Of a stretch of 64,000 nucleotides of DNA, positions 8,172-19,960 are shown one piece after another; position 1 is the first letter of the stretch; each line of letters opens with the position of its first letter. The stretch lies in the NCBI RefSeq assembly GCF_002158995.1, contig NZ_LOHF01000012.1:84688-148687 (forward strand), read 5' to 3'. Source of the DNA: Pseudomonas caspiana (GTDB lineage Bacteria; Pseudomonadota; Gammaproteobacteria; Pseudomonadales; Pseudomonadaceae). The notes beneath the pieces were generated by a model that saw only the letters and a program-made list of their open reading frames with translations, did not search any database and was not told the DNA's origin. A program made the translations under genes and the position numbers.

Positions 8172-8576
8172 GGGTTTCTCGGCTGGTTGTGAGCGGGATA
8201 CTGACGAGCGGCGCTGCTCGATTTACGGCGGGCAGTGTAACGCACCCGAGTCGTGAAACGAGGCTGTACCCCTTGGTTTTAGCTCTCATGGGGTGTCCGA
8301 GGCGTTTTTTTTAGGCTCAAACGGGAGAAACCTGTCCAAACGGGTAGGTTAGTGCGGATATTTGCTCGGCTCTGTGCTAGTTTTGCCCCGTCTTGCGCAG
8401 CATAGCGCGCCAAGCACCGCAGTTTGTGTGCGTTTGGGCCGAACCAATGCCCGGTTTCAGTATCTACACTTCGCGATTAATCGTGGCTGCTACTGGAGGG
8501 TCGGGTTCATGATCTGGCTCCAGGCCGACGCTGCACTCTGCAATCCAAATGAATTTGATAGGGAAGGAACACCACC
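8172..8576. promoter_or_regulatory. Divergent yejK/hupN control region
   Basis: This 405-base region separates two divergently transcribed nucleoid-protein genes and has no coding potential. It has a T-tract at 8304-8311 and the ribosome site aggaacacc just before hupN. I could not assign promoter boxes with confidence. Confidence 0.4.
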
Positions 8577-8858
8577 ATGGCTCTGACTAAAGACCAATTG
8601 ATCGCCGATATCGCAGAAGCTATCGACGCGCCAAAAACCACCGCGCGTAATGCTCTTGAGCAATTGGGCCAAATTGTTGCCGACCAACTGGAAAACGGCG
8701 CTGAAATCACTCTGCCGGGCATCGGCAAACTGAAAGTAGCCGAGCGTCCAGCTCGCACTGGCCGCAACCCTTCGACTGGCGCTGCCATCGAAATCGCTGC
8801 CAAGAAAGTCATCAAGTTCGTACCAGCTAAAGTGCTGAACGACTCGATCAACAAGTAA
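8577..8858 (+). CDS. hupN: HU family DNA-binding protein HupN
   Basis: This is a 93-residue HU protein: helical dimerisation half (residues 1-40), then beta arms with the conserved RPARTGRNPSTGAAIEIAA DNA-intercalating loop. The start MALTKDQLIADIAEAIDAPK distinguishes it from HupA (MRKPEL...) and HupB (MNKSEL...) and matches what I recall of the third Pseudomonas HU, HupN. It bends and compacts DNA in the nucleoid. The ribosome site is aaggaac. A strong terminator follows. Confidence 0.9.
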   Translation: MALTKDQLIADIAEAIDAPKTTARNALEQLGQIVADQLENGAEITLPGIGKLKVAERPARTGRNPSTGAAIEIAAKKVIKFVPAKVLNDSINK

Positions 8859-8874
8859 GCACACGCTTGCTGTT

Positions 8875-8912
8875 GAAAAAGCCGTGCACCGGTTAACCGG
8901 GCACGGCTTTTT
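8875..8912 (+). terminator. Rho-independent terminator of hupN
   Basis: The stem AAAAAGCCGTGC(A/C)CGG with a short loop is followed by a run of seven T residues just after the hupN stop. Confidence 0.9.
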
Positions 8913-8970
8913 TGTGTCTGGCAAACGCGATGTCGGACTTGTAGGGGGGCTATGCTTCCCCGCAGACATG

Positions 8971-9064
8971 ACGTGGGACCGGCTTTAGCCGGGAAGGCGG
9001 TGTTTCTAACAACCCATTTTCAGTGGCTGTACAGGCCTCTTCCCGGCTAAAGCCGGTCCCACGT
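8971..9064. repeat. REPIN-like dimeric repeat, family B
   Basis: Inverted arms acgtgggaccggctttagcc and ggctaaagccggtcccacgt flank about 50 bases ending gtacaggcctcttcccgg. Sister copies lie at 13339, 21121 and 28177. Confidence 0.9.
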
Positions 9065-9091
9065 AGATTGCGTAGCTTTAACAGAGTCTGT

Positions 9092-10108
9092 TTACACCCA
9101 GCGCTCCTGGCGCCATGCCTCTTGTTTGGCCTTGTCATGAAACGTCCACGCCACAAATCGGCTCTGCTTCTGGCCCTGACCCATCTCGACCACCTGACTC
9201 TCAAACACGCCTGCTTTCTTCAGTGTGCTCTGAATCATCGGCAGGTTGGATGCCTTCGACACCAGTGTGCTGAACCACAGCACCTGCTTCGCCACTTGCG
9301 TGCTTTCTTTGATCAGTTGCGTGACGAAGCCGATCTCGCCGCCTTCACACCAGAGTTCCTGCGACTGTCCGCCAAAGTTGAGCACCGGCAACTTGCGTTT
9401 CGGATCAGCCTTGCCCAGTGCGCGCCATTTCCGCTGGCTACCGCGCTGCGCTTCTTCCAGTGAGGAATGGAAGGGCGGGTTGCACAGGCTCACGTCGAAG
9501 CGTTCGTCGCTGTTGAGCAGGTCCAGCAGGATTTGCTTGCGATTGCTTTGCTGGCGCAGGCTGATGGCCTTGCTCAGGTTGTTGGACTTGATGATTGCAG
9601 TGGCGGCGGCAACGGCTGTGGTGTCGATTTCCGAGCCGAGGAACTGCCAGCCATAGTCGCTATGACCGATCAGTGGATAGACGCAGTTCGCACCGGTGCC
9701 GACGTCCAGCGCTTTGATCGACGCGCCACGAGGGATTACGCCTTCATTGCGCTCAGCCAGCAGGTCGGCAAGGAAGTGCAGGTAGTCTGCACGGCCTGGA
9801 ATCGGCGGGCACAGGTAGTCGGCCGGGATATCCCAGTGGGCGATGCCGTAGAACGACTTGAGCAGCGCACGGTTGAACACGCGTACGGCGGCAGGGTTGG
9901 CGAAGTCGATGCTTTCTTTGCCGTACGGGTTGGTGATCAGAAACTGGCCTAGCTCCGGACTGCTTTTGATCAGCTTGGGAAAGTCGTAATGGCCTTGATG
10001 GCGGTTACGTGGGTGCAAAGTAGCCTTTTCACGGGGCTCGGCAGGCTTGGATGGCTGCGCCGGTTTGGGCTTCTTGCGGGGTGGTTTTGGGGTGTTCGGG
10101 ATGGTCAT
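9092..10108 (-). CDS. rlmF: 23S rRNA (adenine(1618)-N6)-methyltransferase RlmF
   Basis: The 338-residue product has a proline/lysine-rich N-terminal tail (residues 1-35) and then a class I SAM-dependent methyltransferase domain. The SAM loop is [14 protein letters not shown], and the catalytic N6-adenine motif is NPPF in [24 protein letters not shown] near residue 36 and [17 protein letters not shown] segments are typical of RlmF (YbiN). It methylates A1618 of 23S rRNA. It is monocistronic, lying between REPINs downstream of the valS terminator. Confidence 0.93.
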   Translation of the reverse strand: MTIPNTPKPPRKKPKPAQPSKPAEPREKATLHPRNRHQGHYDFPKLIKSSPELGQFLITNPYGKESIDFANPAAVRVFNRALLKSFYGIAHWDIPADYLCPPIPGRADYLHFLADLLAERNEGVIPRGASIKALDVGTGANCVYPLIGHSDYGWQFLGSEIDTTAVAAATAIIKSNNLSKAISLRQQSNRKQILLDLLNSDERFDVSLCNPPFHSSLEEAQRGSQRKWRALGKADPKRKLPVLNFGGQSQELWCEGGEIGFVTQLIKESTQVAKQVLWFSTLVSKASNLPMIQSTLKKAGVFESQVVEMGQGQKQSRFVAWTFHDKAKQEAWRQERWV

Positions 10109-10138
10109 GGGGTCAGATTCTGTGAGGAAGGCGACCCC

Positions 10139-10229
10139 TGTAGGAGCTGCCGAAGGCTGCGAATGGGTCTAAACCCTTGCAGCACCTTTGAAGCTACCAC
10201 CGCTTCGCAGCCTGCGGCAGCTCCTACAA
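10139..10229. repeat. REPIN-like dimeric repeat, family D
   Basis: Arms tgtaggagctgccgaaggct and cgcagcctgcggcagctcct form an inverted pair. Related copies are at 32061, 37604 and 50241. Confidence 0.85.
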
Positions 10230-10241
10230 AAAATATGCGAT

Positions 10242-10274
10242 AAAAAAGGGAGGTCGCGATGGACCTCCCTTTTT
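10242..10274 (-). terminator. Rho-independent terminator of valS
   Basis: On the minus strand, AAAGGGAGGTC, a six-base loop and GACCTCCC are followed by six T residues, 15 bases past the valS stop. Confidence 0.9.
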
Positions 10275-10288
10275 AGTCATCGCTGTGT

Positions 10289-13135
10289 TTACAAACTCGC
10301 AATCCGCGCATGCTGCTCGGCCAGTTTGCCCAAAGCCTGTTCGGCTTCGGCCATTTTGGCGCGTTCCTTGGCGATGACTTCCGGCGGTGCCTTGTCGACG
10401 AAGGCGGCGTTGGACAGCTTGCCGCCCACCCGTTGCACTTCGCCTTGCAGACGCAGAATTTCCTTGTCCAGACGTGCCAGCTCGGCATCTTTGTCGATCA
10501 GCCCCGCCATCGGCACCAGCACTTCCATCTCGCCCACCAGCCCGGTCGCTGACAGCGGCGCTTCAGCGCCTGCTTCCAGTACGGTGATGGATTCCAGCTT
10601 GGCCAGTTTCTTCAGCAGGTAATCGTTCTCCTGCAGGCGGCGCAAGTCTTCGGCGTTGACGTTTTTGAGGAACAGTTGCAGCGGCTTGCCCGGACCGATG
10701 TTCATTTCGCCACGGATGTTACGGGTGGCGAGCATCAGGCCCTTGAGCCATTCGATGTCGTCTTCGGCGGCCTGATCGATGCGTGCTTCGTTGGCCACTG
10801 GCCAAGGTTGCAGCATGATGGTTTTGCCTTCCGCACCTGCCAGCGGCGCGAGGCGCTGCCAGATTTCTTCGGTGATGAACGGCATGAACGGATGCGCCAG
10901 ACGCAGCGCAACTTCCAGCACGCGAACCAGCGTACGGCGAGTGCCGCGCTGACGTTCAACCGGGGCATTCTCGTCCCACAGCACTGGCTTGGAGAGTTCC
11001 AGGTACCAGTCGCAATACTGGTTCCAGATGAACTCGTACAGCGCTTGCGCGGCGAGGTCGAAACGGAACTGGTCCAGTTGACGGGTTACTTCGGCTTCGG
11101 TGCGTTGCAGTTGCGAGATGATCCAGCGATCAGCCAGCGACAGTTCGACCGCTTCGCCGTTCTGGCCGCAGTCTTCGCCTTTGTCCAGCACGTAGCGCGC
11201 GGCGTTCCAGATCTTGTTGCAGAAGTTTCGATAGCCTTCAACGCGGCCCATGTCGAACTTGATGTCACGACCGGTGGACGCCAGCGAGCAGAAGGTAAAG
11301 CGCAGGGCGTCGGTGCCATAGCTGGCGATGCCGTCGGCGAATTCGTCGCGGGTCTGCTTTTCAATCTTCTTCGCCAGTTTCGGCTGCATCATGCCGGAGG
11401 TGCGTTTCTGCACCAGATCTTCCAGCTCAATGCCGTCGATGATGTCCAGTGGGTCCAGTACGTTGCCCTTGGACTTGGACATCTTCTGGCCTTGGCCATC
11501 GCGGACCAGACCGTGCACGTAAACAGTCTTGAACGGTACTTGCGGCGTGCCGTCTTCGTCTTTCACCAAATGCATGGTGAGCATGATCATCCGGGCAACC
11601 CAGAAGAAGATGATGTCGAAGCCGGTGACCAGCACATCGGTGGAGTGGAAGGTCTCCAGCGCCTTGGTTTTTTCCGGCCAGCCCAGGGTGGAGAACGTCC
11701 ACAGGCCCGAGCTGAACCAGGTATCGAGTACGTCGTTGTCCTGTTGCAGCGCAACGTCGGGGCCCAGGTTGTTCTTGGCACGGACTTCGGCTTCGTCGCG
11801 ACCGACGTATACCTTGCCGGACTCGTCGTACCAGGCCGGGATGCGGTGGCCCCACCAGAGCTGACGGCTGATGCACCAGTCCTGGATGTCACGCATCCAG
11901 GAGAAGTACATGTTTTCGTACTGCTTGGGCACGAAGGCGATGCGGCCGTCTTCGACAGCAGCAATGGCCGGTTCAGCCAGAGGCTTGGTGGACACGTACC
12001 ACTGGTCAGTCAGCCAAGGCTCGATGATGGTGCCGGAACGGTCGCCTTTCGGGACTTTCAGAGCGTGATCGTCAACGCTGACCAGCAGGCCGGCGGCGTC
12101 AAAGGCAGCAACGATCTGTTTGCGCGCTTCGAAACGGTCAAGACCTGCGTATTCGGCAGGCAAAGTACCATCCACGGTTTCGTTCAGGGTGCCGTCGAGA
12201 TTGAACACCTGCGCCGTCGCCAGAACGTTTGCGTTCTTGTCGAAGATGTTCAGCAGCGGCAGGTTGTGGCGCTTGCCCACCTCGTAGTCGTTGAAGTCGT
12301 GGGCCGGGGTGATTTTCACGCAGCCGGTGCCGAACTCAGGGTCGCAGTATTCATCCGCGATGATCGGGATGCGGCGGCCAACCAGTGGCAGCTCAACGAA
12401 CTTGCCGATCAGTGCTTTGTAACGCTCGTCTTCCGGGTTAACGGCAACGGCGGCATCACCCAGCATGGTTTCCGGGCGAGTCGTGGCAACGATCAGGTAA
12501 TCCAGGCCGTCAGCAGTTTTCGCGCCGTCAGCCAGTGGATAACGCAGGTTCCACAGGAAGCCTTTCTCGTCGTGGTTTTCCACTTCAAGGTCGGAAATAG
12601 CGGTGTGCAGCTTGGTGTCCCAGTTGACCAGACGCTTGCCACGATAGATCAGGCCGTCTTCATGCAGGCGCACAAAGGCTTCTTTAACCGCATCGGACAG
12701 GCCGTCGTCCATGGTGAAACGCTCACGGCTCCAGTCGACGGACGAGCCCAGGCGACGGATCTGACGGCTGATGTTGCCGCCGGACTGATCCTTCCATTCC
12801 CAGATTTTTTCCAGAAATTTATCGCGGCCCAGATCGTGGCGGTTCAGGCCTTGAGCTTCGATCTGACGCTCTACCAGCATTTGCGTGGCGATACCGGCGT
12901 GGTCGGTGCCCGGCTGCCACAGGGTGTTACGGCCCTGCATGCGGCGGAAACGGATCAAGGCGTCCATGATCGCGTTATTGAAACCATGGCCCATGTGCAG
13001 GCTGCCGGTGACGTTCGGCGGCGGGATCATGATGGTGTACGAGTCACCAGCGCCTTGCGGGGCGAAGTAATTCTCGGATTCCCAGGTTTGATACCAGGAA
13101 GTTTCAATAGCGTGCGGCTGGTAGGTCTTGTCCAT
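10289..13135 (-). CDS. valS: Valyl-tRNA synthetase
   Basis: The enzyme has 948 residues, a normal ValRS length. The class I HIGH motif appears as [15 protein letters not shown] near residue 43 and KMSKS as [14 protein letters not shown] near residue 558. Between them is the CP1 editing domain ([15 protein letters not shown]). The C-terminal ~70 residues ([21 protein letters not shown]...) form the coiled-coil arm. I set the start at [11 protein letters not shown] (13135); the open frame continues 36 codons further upstream with no family resemblance. It charges tRNA-Val in the cytoplasm. No T-box or leader is visible. Confidence 0.97.
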   Translation of the reverse strand: MDKTYQPHAIETSWYQTWESENYFAPQGAGDSYTIMIPPPNVTGSLHMGHGFNNAIMDALIRFRRMQGRNTLWQPGTDHAGIATQMLVERQIEAQGLNRHDLGRDKFLEKIWEWKDQSGGNISRQIRRLGSSVDWSRERFTMDDGLSDAVKEAFVRLHEDGLIYRGKRLVNWDTKLHTAISDLEVENHDEKGFLWNLRYPLADGAKTADGLDYLIVATTRPETMLGDAAVAVNPEDERYKALIGKFVELPLVGRRIPIIADEYCDPEFGTGCVKITPAHDFNDYEVGKRHNLPLLNIFDKNANVLATAQVFNLDGTLNETVDGTLPAEYAGLDRFEARKQIVAAFDAAGLLVSVDDHALKVPKGDRSGTIIEPWLTDQWYVSTKPLAEPAIAAVEDGRIAFVPKQYENMYFSWMRDIQDWCISRQLWWGHRIPAWYDESGKVYVGRDEAEVRAKNNLGPDVALQQDNDVLDTWFSSGLWTFSTLGWPEKTKALETFHSTDVLVTGFDIIFFWVARMIMLTMHLVKDEDGTPQVPFKTVYVHGLVRDGQGQKMSKSKGNVLDPLDIIDGIELEDLVQKRTSGMMQPKLAKKIEKQTRDEFADGIASYGTDALRFTFCSLASTGRDIKFDMGRVEGYRNFCNKIWNAARYVLDKGEDCGQNGEAVELSLADRWIISQLQRTEAEVTRQLDQFRFDLAAQALYEFIWNQYCDWYLELSKPVLWDENAPVERQRGTRRTLVRVLEVALRLAHPFMPFITEEIWQRLAPLAGAEGKTIMLQPWPVANEARIDQAAEDDIEWLKGLMLATRNIRGEMNIGPGKPLQLFLKNVNAEDLRRLQENDYLLKKLAKLESITVLEAGAEAPLSATGLVGEMEVLVPMAGLIDKDAELARLDKEILRLQGEVQRVGGKLSNAAFVDKAPPEVIAKERAKMAEAEQALGKLAEQHARIASL

Positions 13136-13338
13136 GCGCGGCGGGAACCTATTGCTGTAATTCAGGAAAGCCGACAAGTATAGCGGGGATGAACGGCTGG
13201 GCGTAGAGCGGGGCGATAATGGGCTGTAAAAATTAGAAGGCAATTGTCGGGCGCGGACTGCTGCGGTGTCTGTGACACCGCGCTGTCGTGAAATTAACGC
13301 AGTCGTATGTGGGAGGTTCTATGTTTGCCCGCAAGTTG

Positions 13339-13433
13339 ACGTGGGACCGGCTTTAGCCGGGAAGGCGGCGTTTCTGACGACAAATATCTAGTGAATGTAC
13401 TGGCCTCTTCCCGGCTAAAGCCGGTCCCACGTC
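13339..13433. repeat. REPIN-like dimeric repeat, family B
   Basis: Inverted arms acgtgggaccggctttagcc and ggctaaagccggtcccacgt lie between valS and the small HolC-linked gene. The other bases of 13136-13457 show no gene; 13262-13293 resembles a decayed repeat interior. Confidence 0.9.
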
Positions 13434-13457
13434 ATCAGTGTGTCCTGTGGAGTGGGG

Positions 13458-13889
13458 TTAATTCTGATACTGACTGAGCAACCGCTCCATCCGCGCTTCA
13501 AGGCGGCGTTTGATCTCGGTTTCGATATGCGGGGCGAAGTCGTCGATGACGTCTTGCATGATCAGCTGTGCAGCAGCGCGCAGTTCGGAGTCGAGATGGA
13601 GCAGCGCGTCCTCTTTGGATTTTGCCTGCACCGGTTCTGCTGCAGCGACTGGCACCACAGGCGGCACGACTGGCTCGGGCGTCAAGGTTGGAATCTCGGC
13701 ATCATCTTCATCGCCGAAATCCAGTTCCTGGCTGAGCGCCGGTTTTGCACCCACGACGTCGAACAGCAAAGGGATCTGGCCCTCGCCGTGAGCCGGTGCC
13801 TGTTGAGTGTCATCGCCCAGCAACTGGCGGATTGATTCAAGGTCGTCCAGCAAGTGGGCGGGGTCTTTCAGAGGTTTTGAATTATCCAT
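13458..13889 (-). CDS. Conserved protein between holC and valS, function unknown
   Basis: The product is 143 residues. It is acidic and proline/valine-rich in the middle (PTLTPEPVVPPVVPVAAAEP) with a helical C-terminus (LRAAAQLIMQDVIDDFAPHIETEIKRRLEARMERLL). Such proteins are often labelled DNA polymerase III chi subunit by proximity, but it has no chi fold and the true holC lies just upstream. I chose the ATG at 13889, seven bases after the holC stop, giving the family-like start MDNSKPLKDPAHLLDDLESI. It is cotranscribed with holC. Its role is not known to me. Confidence 0.8.
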   Translation of the reverse strand: MDNSKPLKDPAHLLDDLESIRQLLGDDTQQAPAHGEGQIPLLFDVVGAKPALSQELDFGDEDDAEIPTLTPEPVVPPVVPVAAAEPVQAKSKEDALLHLDSELRAAAQLIMQDVIDDFAPHIETEIKRRLEARMERLLSQYQN

Positions 13890-13896
13890 CGTGTGC

Positions 13897-14325
13897 TCAA
13901 AGCCGCTGTAGTCGGTGATCTTGCAGAGGATAGCCCTGTTCACGATAGAAACGAAAACTCTCTCGTGCGGCCAGTCGTATGGCGGGGTCTTCCACCACTA
14001 TTTCCGCCACGCGGGCGAAACGTTTGAAAAATTCGGGGATGCGCAGGTCCAGATTGACCAGCAGATCCTGATGTTGCCCCGGGTCTTCACCCAGGCCCAG
14101 CACCACAGGCGCGACCTGATCATCTTCGGCGTCACCGTGGGGAATAAAAGTTTCACCTTTGAAGCGCCACAGCCGGGCATCCAGTTCTTCACGCTGCGCG
14201 GCATCGCTGCAGTGCAGGTAAATCCGGTGACCCATGCGCCAGGCTTTCTCCGTGAGCTTGCAGGCAAAGTCCAGGCGCGCTGACGGATCAGGGCTGGGGA
14301 GAATGTAAAAGTCGACTTGTGTCAT
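13897..14325 (-). CDS. holC: DNA polymerase III chi subunit
   Basis: The 142-residue product matches the HolC family: start TQVDFYILPSPDPSARLDFACKLTEKAWRMGHRIYLHCSD, then LDARLWRFKGETFIPHG and a C-terminal RFYREQGYPL. Chi joins psi in the clamp-loader complex and contacts single-strand binding protein at the replication fork. Its position between pepA (upstream) and valS (downstream) is the standard gammaproteobacterial order. A REPIN separates it from pepA. Confidence 0.95.
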   Translation of the reverse strand: MTQVDFYILPSPDPSARLDFACKLTEKAWRMGHRIYLHCSDAAQREELDARLWRFKGETFIPHGDAEDDQVAPVVLGLGEDPGQHQDLLVNLDLRIPEFFKRFARVAEIVVEDPAIRLAARESFRFYREQGYPLQDHRLQRL

Positions 14326-14397
14326 GTAGTTTCCAGGTCGCGGGGCGCTTGTTTCTCATCAACATCACATCAATCATGGATTTGAAATGCATATCCC

Positions 14398-14488
14398 TGT
14401 AGGAGCGCACGGAGGTTACGACGCCCGCGATAGCGGTGTATCAGGAAAACCGCCATCGCTGCCTCGCGTTGCTCGTGAGCTCCTACAG
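14398..14488. repeat. REPIN-like dimeric repeat, family A
   Basis: Arms tgtaggagcgcacggaggtt and the complement ending gctcgtgagctcctacag lie between pepA and holC. Confidence 0.85.
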
Positions 14489-14531
14489 GGCTGCGTTTTT
14501 TTCCATATGACTGCAACCGCCCCGGTTTTCC

Positions 14532-16342
<1,811 letters not shown>

Positions 16343-17464
16343 TTGATCGTCTTTCGTTATCTGTCCCGAGAAGTGCTGGTTACCTTGAGCGCTGTGAGCG
16401 CCGTGTTGTTGGTAATCATCATGAGCGGACGCTTCATCAAGTACCTCGCGCAGGCCGCGTCCGGGGCGCTGGATCCAGGCGTGCTGTTCATGATCATGGG
16501 TTTTCGTATGCCCGGCTTCCTGCAACTGATTCTGCCTCTGGGGCTGTTTCTGGGGATTCTGCTGGCTTACGGTCGGCTTTACCTTGAAAGCGAAATGACC
16601 GTTCTTGCCGCCACCGGTATGAGCCAGCAGCGTTTGCTGTGGATGACGATGGCGCCTGCAACCGTCGTGGCGCTGTTGGTAGCGTGGTTGAGTTTCAGTC
16701 TGGCCCCACAAGGTGCGACGCAGTTTTCCCTGCTGATCAACAAGCAAGACGCAATGACCGAGTTCGATACCTTGGTGCCAGGCCGTTTCCAGGCCTTGCG
16801 CGACGGGACTCGTGTCACCTACACGCAGGAGCTTTCCGATGATCGCTCGAATCTGAGCGGCGTGTTCATTTCGGAAAAACGCATGTCTTCCGACAAGAGC
16901 AAGGATCGCGGGATTACCGTTCTGGTGGCAGAAAAAGGCCATCAGGAGGTCAAGGCCGACGGTAACCGCTTCCTGATTCTGGAAAACGGTTATCGCTACG
17001 ACGGCAATCCGGGCGAAGCCAACTATCGTGCGATCAAGTACGACACTTATGGCGCAATGCTGCCCAAGCCGGACATCAGCGACGAAATTACGGACCGTGA
17101 AGCCATCCCGACAACCGATCTGTTTGGCAGCGATGTACGTCGCAATCAGGCTGAACTGCAATGGCGTATCTCGCTTCCGATTCTGGTCTTCATCGTGACC
17201 TTGATGGCTGTGCCGCTGTCGCGGGTCAATCCGCGTCAGGGTCGCTATCTGAAGCTGTTGCCCGCGATCCTTCTTTATATGGCTTACCTGACCATGCTCA
17301 TTGCTGTGCGCGGTGCGCTGGAGAAAGGCAAGCTGCCGATGGCACTCGGTATCTGGTGGGTGCACGTATTGTTCCTGTTGATCGGCCTGGGGCTTTTGTA
17401 TTGGGAGCCTTTACGCTTGAAGATGGCGAGTCGCCGCAGCGCGTCGGAGGTGGCTCATGGTTAA
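16343..17464 (+). CDS. lptF: LPS export permease LptF
   Basis: The product is 373 residues. The TTG at 16343 is preferred over a GTG at 16334 because GGAG lies eight bases before it and the protein then starts MIVFRYLSREVLVTL, the family N-terminus. Membrane helices lie near residues 10-30, 50-75 and 95-120, and three more near the C-terminus. A periplasmic beta-jellyroll lies between (about 130-255). LptF and LptG form the transmembrane part of the LptB2FG ABC transporter that extracts lipopolysaccharide from the inner membrane. It overlaps lptG by eight bases. Confidence 0.95.
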   Translation: MIVFRYLSREVLVTLSAVSAVLLVIIMSGRFIKYLAQAASGALDPGVLFMIMGFRMPGFLQLILPLGLFLGILLAYGRLYLESEMTVLAATGMSQQRLLWMTMAPATVVALLVAWLSFSLAPQGATQFSLLINKQDAMTEFDTLVPGRFQALRDGTRVTYTQELSDDRSNLSGVFISEKRMSSDKSKDRGITVLVAEKGHQEVKADGNRFLILENGYRYDGNPGEANYRAIKYDTYGAMLPKPDISDEITDREAIPTTDLFGSDVRRNQAELQWRISLPILVFIVTLMAVPLSRVNPRQGRYLKLLPAILLYMAYLTMLIAVRGALEKGKLPMALGIWWVHVLFLLIGLGLLYWEPLRLKMASRRSASEVAHG

Positions 17465-18518
17465 GCTCGATCGTTACATCGGTAAAAGTGTTTTCGTTGC
17501 GATCCTTGCAGTACTCGGCATCATTCTCGGTCTGGCCTCGCTGTTTGCCTTCATCGATGAAATGGGCGATGTCAGCGACACCTACACCTTGCTGGACGCC
17601 AGCAGCTTCGTCTTGATGACGGCGCCACGGCGTGTGTATGAAATGCTGCCGATGGCGGCACTCATCGGTTGCCTGATTGGTCTGGGTAGCCTGGCCAGCA
17701 GCAGCGAATTGACCATCATGCGCGCCGCAGGTGTCTCCATCGGTCGTATCGTCTGGGCGGTCATGAAACCCATGCTGGTGCTGATGATTGCTGGTGTGCT
17801 GATCGGCGAATACGTGGCCCCGGCAGCTGAAAATCAGGCTCAGGCCAACCGTTCGCTGGCGCAGGGCAGTGGTGACGCACAGAGTGCGCGGCATGGCATG
17901 TGGCACCGTCAGGGCGATGAGTTCATTCACATCAACTCGGTGCAACCTAACGGCATTCTGTATGGCGTGACCCGGTATCGATTCGACAATGAACGGCACA
18001 TGCTCAGTGCCAGCTTCGCCAGGCAGGCCAAATTCAACGAAGATCACTGGTCGCTGAATGACATCTCCACCACCTTCTTCCGCGATGGCAGTACCGAAGT
18101 CATCAAGACCGCGGACGAGCGCTGGGACGTAGCGCTGAGCCCGCAATTGCTCAGTACCGTCATCATGCCGCCTGACTCGCTGTCGATTACTGGCTTGTGG
18201 CAGTACGCGCACTATCTCGCTGATCAAGGGCTGAGCAATGGCCGTTACTGGCTGGCGTTCTGGACCAAGGTTTTGCAGCCACTGGTAACCGTGGCGCTGG
18301 TGCTGATGGCAATCTCGTTCATCTTCGGTCCGCTGCGTTCCGTGACGTTGGGCCAGCGGGTGTTTACCGGCGTGCTGGTGGGTTTCACCTTCCGCATTGT
18401 GCAGGACCTGCTGGGGCCATCGAGTCTGGTGTTCGGCTTCTCGCCGTTGTTTGCCGTGCTGGTGCCAGCAGGTGTCTGTGCGCTGGCCGGGGTGCTGCTG
18501 TTGCGCAGGGCCGGGTAG
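17457..18518 (+). CDS. lptG: LPS export permease LptG
   Basis: The 353-residue product starts MVKLDRYIGKSVFVAILAVL and has the six-helix plus periplasmic-domain layout of LptG. Conserved parts include GSLASSSELTIMRAAGVSI in the coupling region and the C-terminal GPLRSVTLGQRVFTGVLVGF. It partners LptF in the LPS extractor. Its start lies inside the end of lptF (ATGGTTAA overlap), so the pair is translationally coupled. A terminator follows 15 bases after the stop. LptB is not encoded here. Confidence 0.95.
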   Translation: MVKLDRYIGKSVFVAILAVLGIILGLASLFAFIDEMGDVSDTYTLLDASSFVLMTAPRRVYEMLPMAALIGCLIGLGSLASSSELTIMRAAGVSIGRIVWAVMKPMLVLMIAGVLIGEYVAPAAENQAQANRSLAQGSGDAQSARHGMWHRQGDEFIHINSVQPNGILYGVTRYRFDNERHMLSASFARQAKFNEDHWSLNDISTTFFRDGSTEVIKTADERWDVALSPQLLSTVIMPPDSLSITGLWQYAHYLADQGLSNGRYWLAFWTKVLQPLVTVALVLMAISFIFGPLRSVTLGQRVFTGVLVGFTFRIVQDLLGPSSLVFGFSPLFAVLVPAGVCALAGVLLLRRAG

Positions 18519-18532
18519 GGTTTGCTGCTGTG

Positions 18533-18560
18533 AAAAAGCCGACTTCATGTCGGTTTTTTT
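18533..18560 (+). terminator. Rho-independent terminator of lptFG
   Basis: AAAAAGCCGAC, loop TTCAT, GTCGG and eight T residues lie just past lptG. Confidence 0.88.
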
Positions 18561-18608
18561 GTGCGCGCGAGACCGGCATTCACTTTTAAAGACTGTTGTG
18601 AATGTATC

Positions 18609-18695
18609 GAAGCCATCGCGGGCAAGCGCGCTCCTACATGCGATCGTCGTTCAACGTAGCTGCGCGCTTGGCGCTTGCCTGCGATGACGATGTCG
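18609..18695. repeat. REPIN-like repeat, family C variant
   Basis: The arm agccatcgcgggcaagcgcg is paired with a diverged copy (gcgcttggcgcttgcctgcg). It lies between convergent lptG and the RDD gene. Confidence 0.65.
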
Positions 18696-18767
18696 CAGAC
18701 GACGAACAAATCAATGGCACTCCACAATGCTCGGGCTTGAAATATCCAAACGCAAAGATGAGAAGCC

Positions 18768-19253
18768 CTACCTCTGCTTCGGCACCCGCACCAGCTGGCT
18801 GTTGGAATACAGGTCATGCCAGCTGCGATTCTGTTTATCAAACAGCGCCCAGATGAACCCCAGGCCGACACACAGCCAGGATGCGATAGACACCATAAAC
18901 CGCAGTAGCGCTTGCAGCAGACTGATCCCACTGCCGTCGGCGTTCTGCACCCGGATGCCCCACACTTGCATGCCCAGCGTCTGCCCTGAGTGGGTCCAGA
19001 ACTTGGCGAAGAACCCGAACACCACCAGCAGCAGAATGGAAGAGAGCAGCGGATCACCGTCCAGCGAGCCGGACTCGGACATCACCTTGAGTCGGGCCTC
19101 ACCCAAAAACGCCATCAACACAAGCTTGTAGATAAACGCCGTCACCAGCAGCAGGGCAACGCACAGCAGCGCGTCATAGCAGATCGCAGCGAAGCGGCGG
19201 CCCAGGCTGGCGGGAGGGAAGTCGCCTTGCGGGCTAAGCATGTGTCGGGGCAT
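18768..19253 (-). CDS. RDD family membrane protein
   Basis: The 161-residue product starts with a short hydrophilic leader and then LGRRFAAICYDALLCVALLL, the RDD-family signature of an Arg followed by Asp in the first helix. Further helices are near residues 70-90 and 120-140, with WTHSGQTLGMQVWGIRV typical of the family. Function is not defined for most members; some relatives are linked to ion exchange. It is a single gene. Confidence 0.88.
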   Translation of the reverse strand: MPRHMLSPQGDFPPASLGRRFAAICYDALLCVALLLVTAFIYKLVLMAFLGEARLKVMSESGSLDGDPLLSSILLLVVFGFFAKFWTHSGQTLGMQVWGIRVQNADGSGISLLQALLRFMVSIASWLCVGLGFIWALFDKQNRSWHDLYSNSQLVRVPKQR

Positions 19254-19304
19254 GGCGGCAGTTCTCAGTGGTCCGAAAAGCCCATATTACTAACTCGCGC
19301 CCAC

Positions 19305-19340
19305 AAAAAAGCCCTCTGATATCAATACCAGAGGGCTTTT
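19305..19340 (-). terminator. Rho-independent terminator of the cold-shock gene
   Basis: On the minus strand AAAAGCCCTCTG, loop and CAGAGGGC are followed by six T residues. The element is symmetric and may work in both directions. Confidence 0.88.
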
Positions 19341-19353
19341 CATGTTCCGAGGC

Positions 19354-19566
19354 TTACGCTTCGGCTTGAACTTCGTCAGCCTGCATACCTTTCTGGCCTT
19401 GCACAGCAACGAAAGTCACTTTTTGACCTTCTTTCAGGCTCTTGAAGCCGTTGCCCTGAATAGCGCGGAAGTGCACAAACAGATCCGGACCGCTTTCTGG
19501 AGTGATAAAACCAAAACCTTTCTCGTCGTTAAACCACTTGACGGTACCGCTCTGACGTTCAGCCAT
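19354..19566 (-). CDS. Cold-shock domain protein (CspA family)
   Basis: The 70-residue product is a single cold-shock domain with both RNA-binding motifs: KGFGFI (RNP1) and LFVHF (RNP2). The start [14 protein letters not shown] at 19566 gives the normal length; the 13 upstream in-frame residues do not fit. These proteins bind single-stranded RNA and melt secondary structure. The family has several paralogs per genome, so I do not assign a symbol. The upstream region (19567-19960) leaves room for the long 5' leader usual for csp genes. Confidence 0.94.
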   Translation of the reverse strand: MAERQSGTVKWFNDEKGFGFITPESGPDLFVHFRAIQGNGFKSLKEGQKVTFVAVQGQKGMQADEVQAEA

Positions 19567-19960
19567 TTTCTTATTCCCTGGAACTTGAATTGATGACAGC
19601 CTCATTCACATGAAAGAGTACTGGGCTGGTTGCAGGAATAAAGAAGCGTAGAGCGGGTTGTAGCAAACTTGGCGCTACTGCCCAGGTCCCGTTTCAGCGA
19701 CCCATGCAAACACAGTTGAGAAACTTTACGCTAACTCTTGTTACAAACACAAGCCCCTGTCCGGTGCCTGTATTCAGGAGGTTTTGCGGCGTTTTAAAAT
19801 ATTTACCAGTTGCGCTTAATCGATAGTTTTTTACTGTTAGGCGCACTCTTCGAGTGCGCTGTGTTGATTGTTGCGCTGCTGTTTAGTGCGCGTATTACAG
19901 GCGGCCGATATGAGTGTCAGCCGCCACATTTTTTTGACGCCGATAATCAGCCGCGAAGTT
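19567..19960. other. Intergenic region between csp and gcvT
   Basis: This 394-base stretch has no credible gene. It would contain the csp promoter and leader. Two hairpins are visible: gcgcactcttcgagtgcgc (19841-19859) and ggcggc...gccgcc followed by a T run on the plus strand (about 19901-19937). Neither is a clean minus-strand terminator for gcvT. Confidence 0.4.

Noticed and set aside
10676..13183. 835-residue plus-strand open frame
   Set aside because: It is the antisense shadow of valS; GC-rich codon bias creates long frames opposite real genes. The same holds for the 883-residue frame opposite gcvP (21244-23895), the 538-residue frame opposite metG and the 493-residue frame opposite glpK.
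13458..13889. Label of this gene as a second DNA polymerase III chi subunit
   Set aside because: The sequence has no HolC features; the genuine holC is the adjacent gene at 13897-14325. The label appears to come from proximity.
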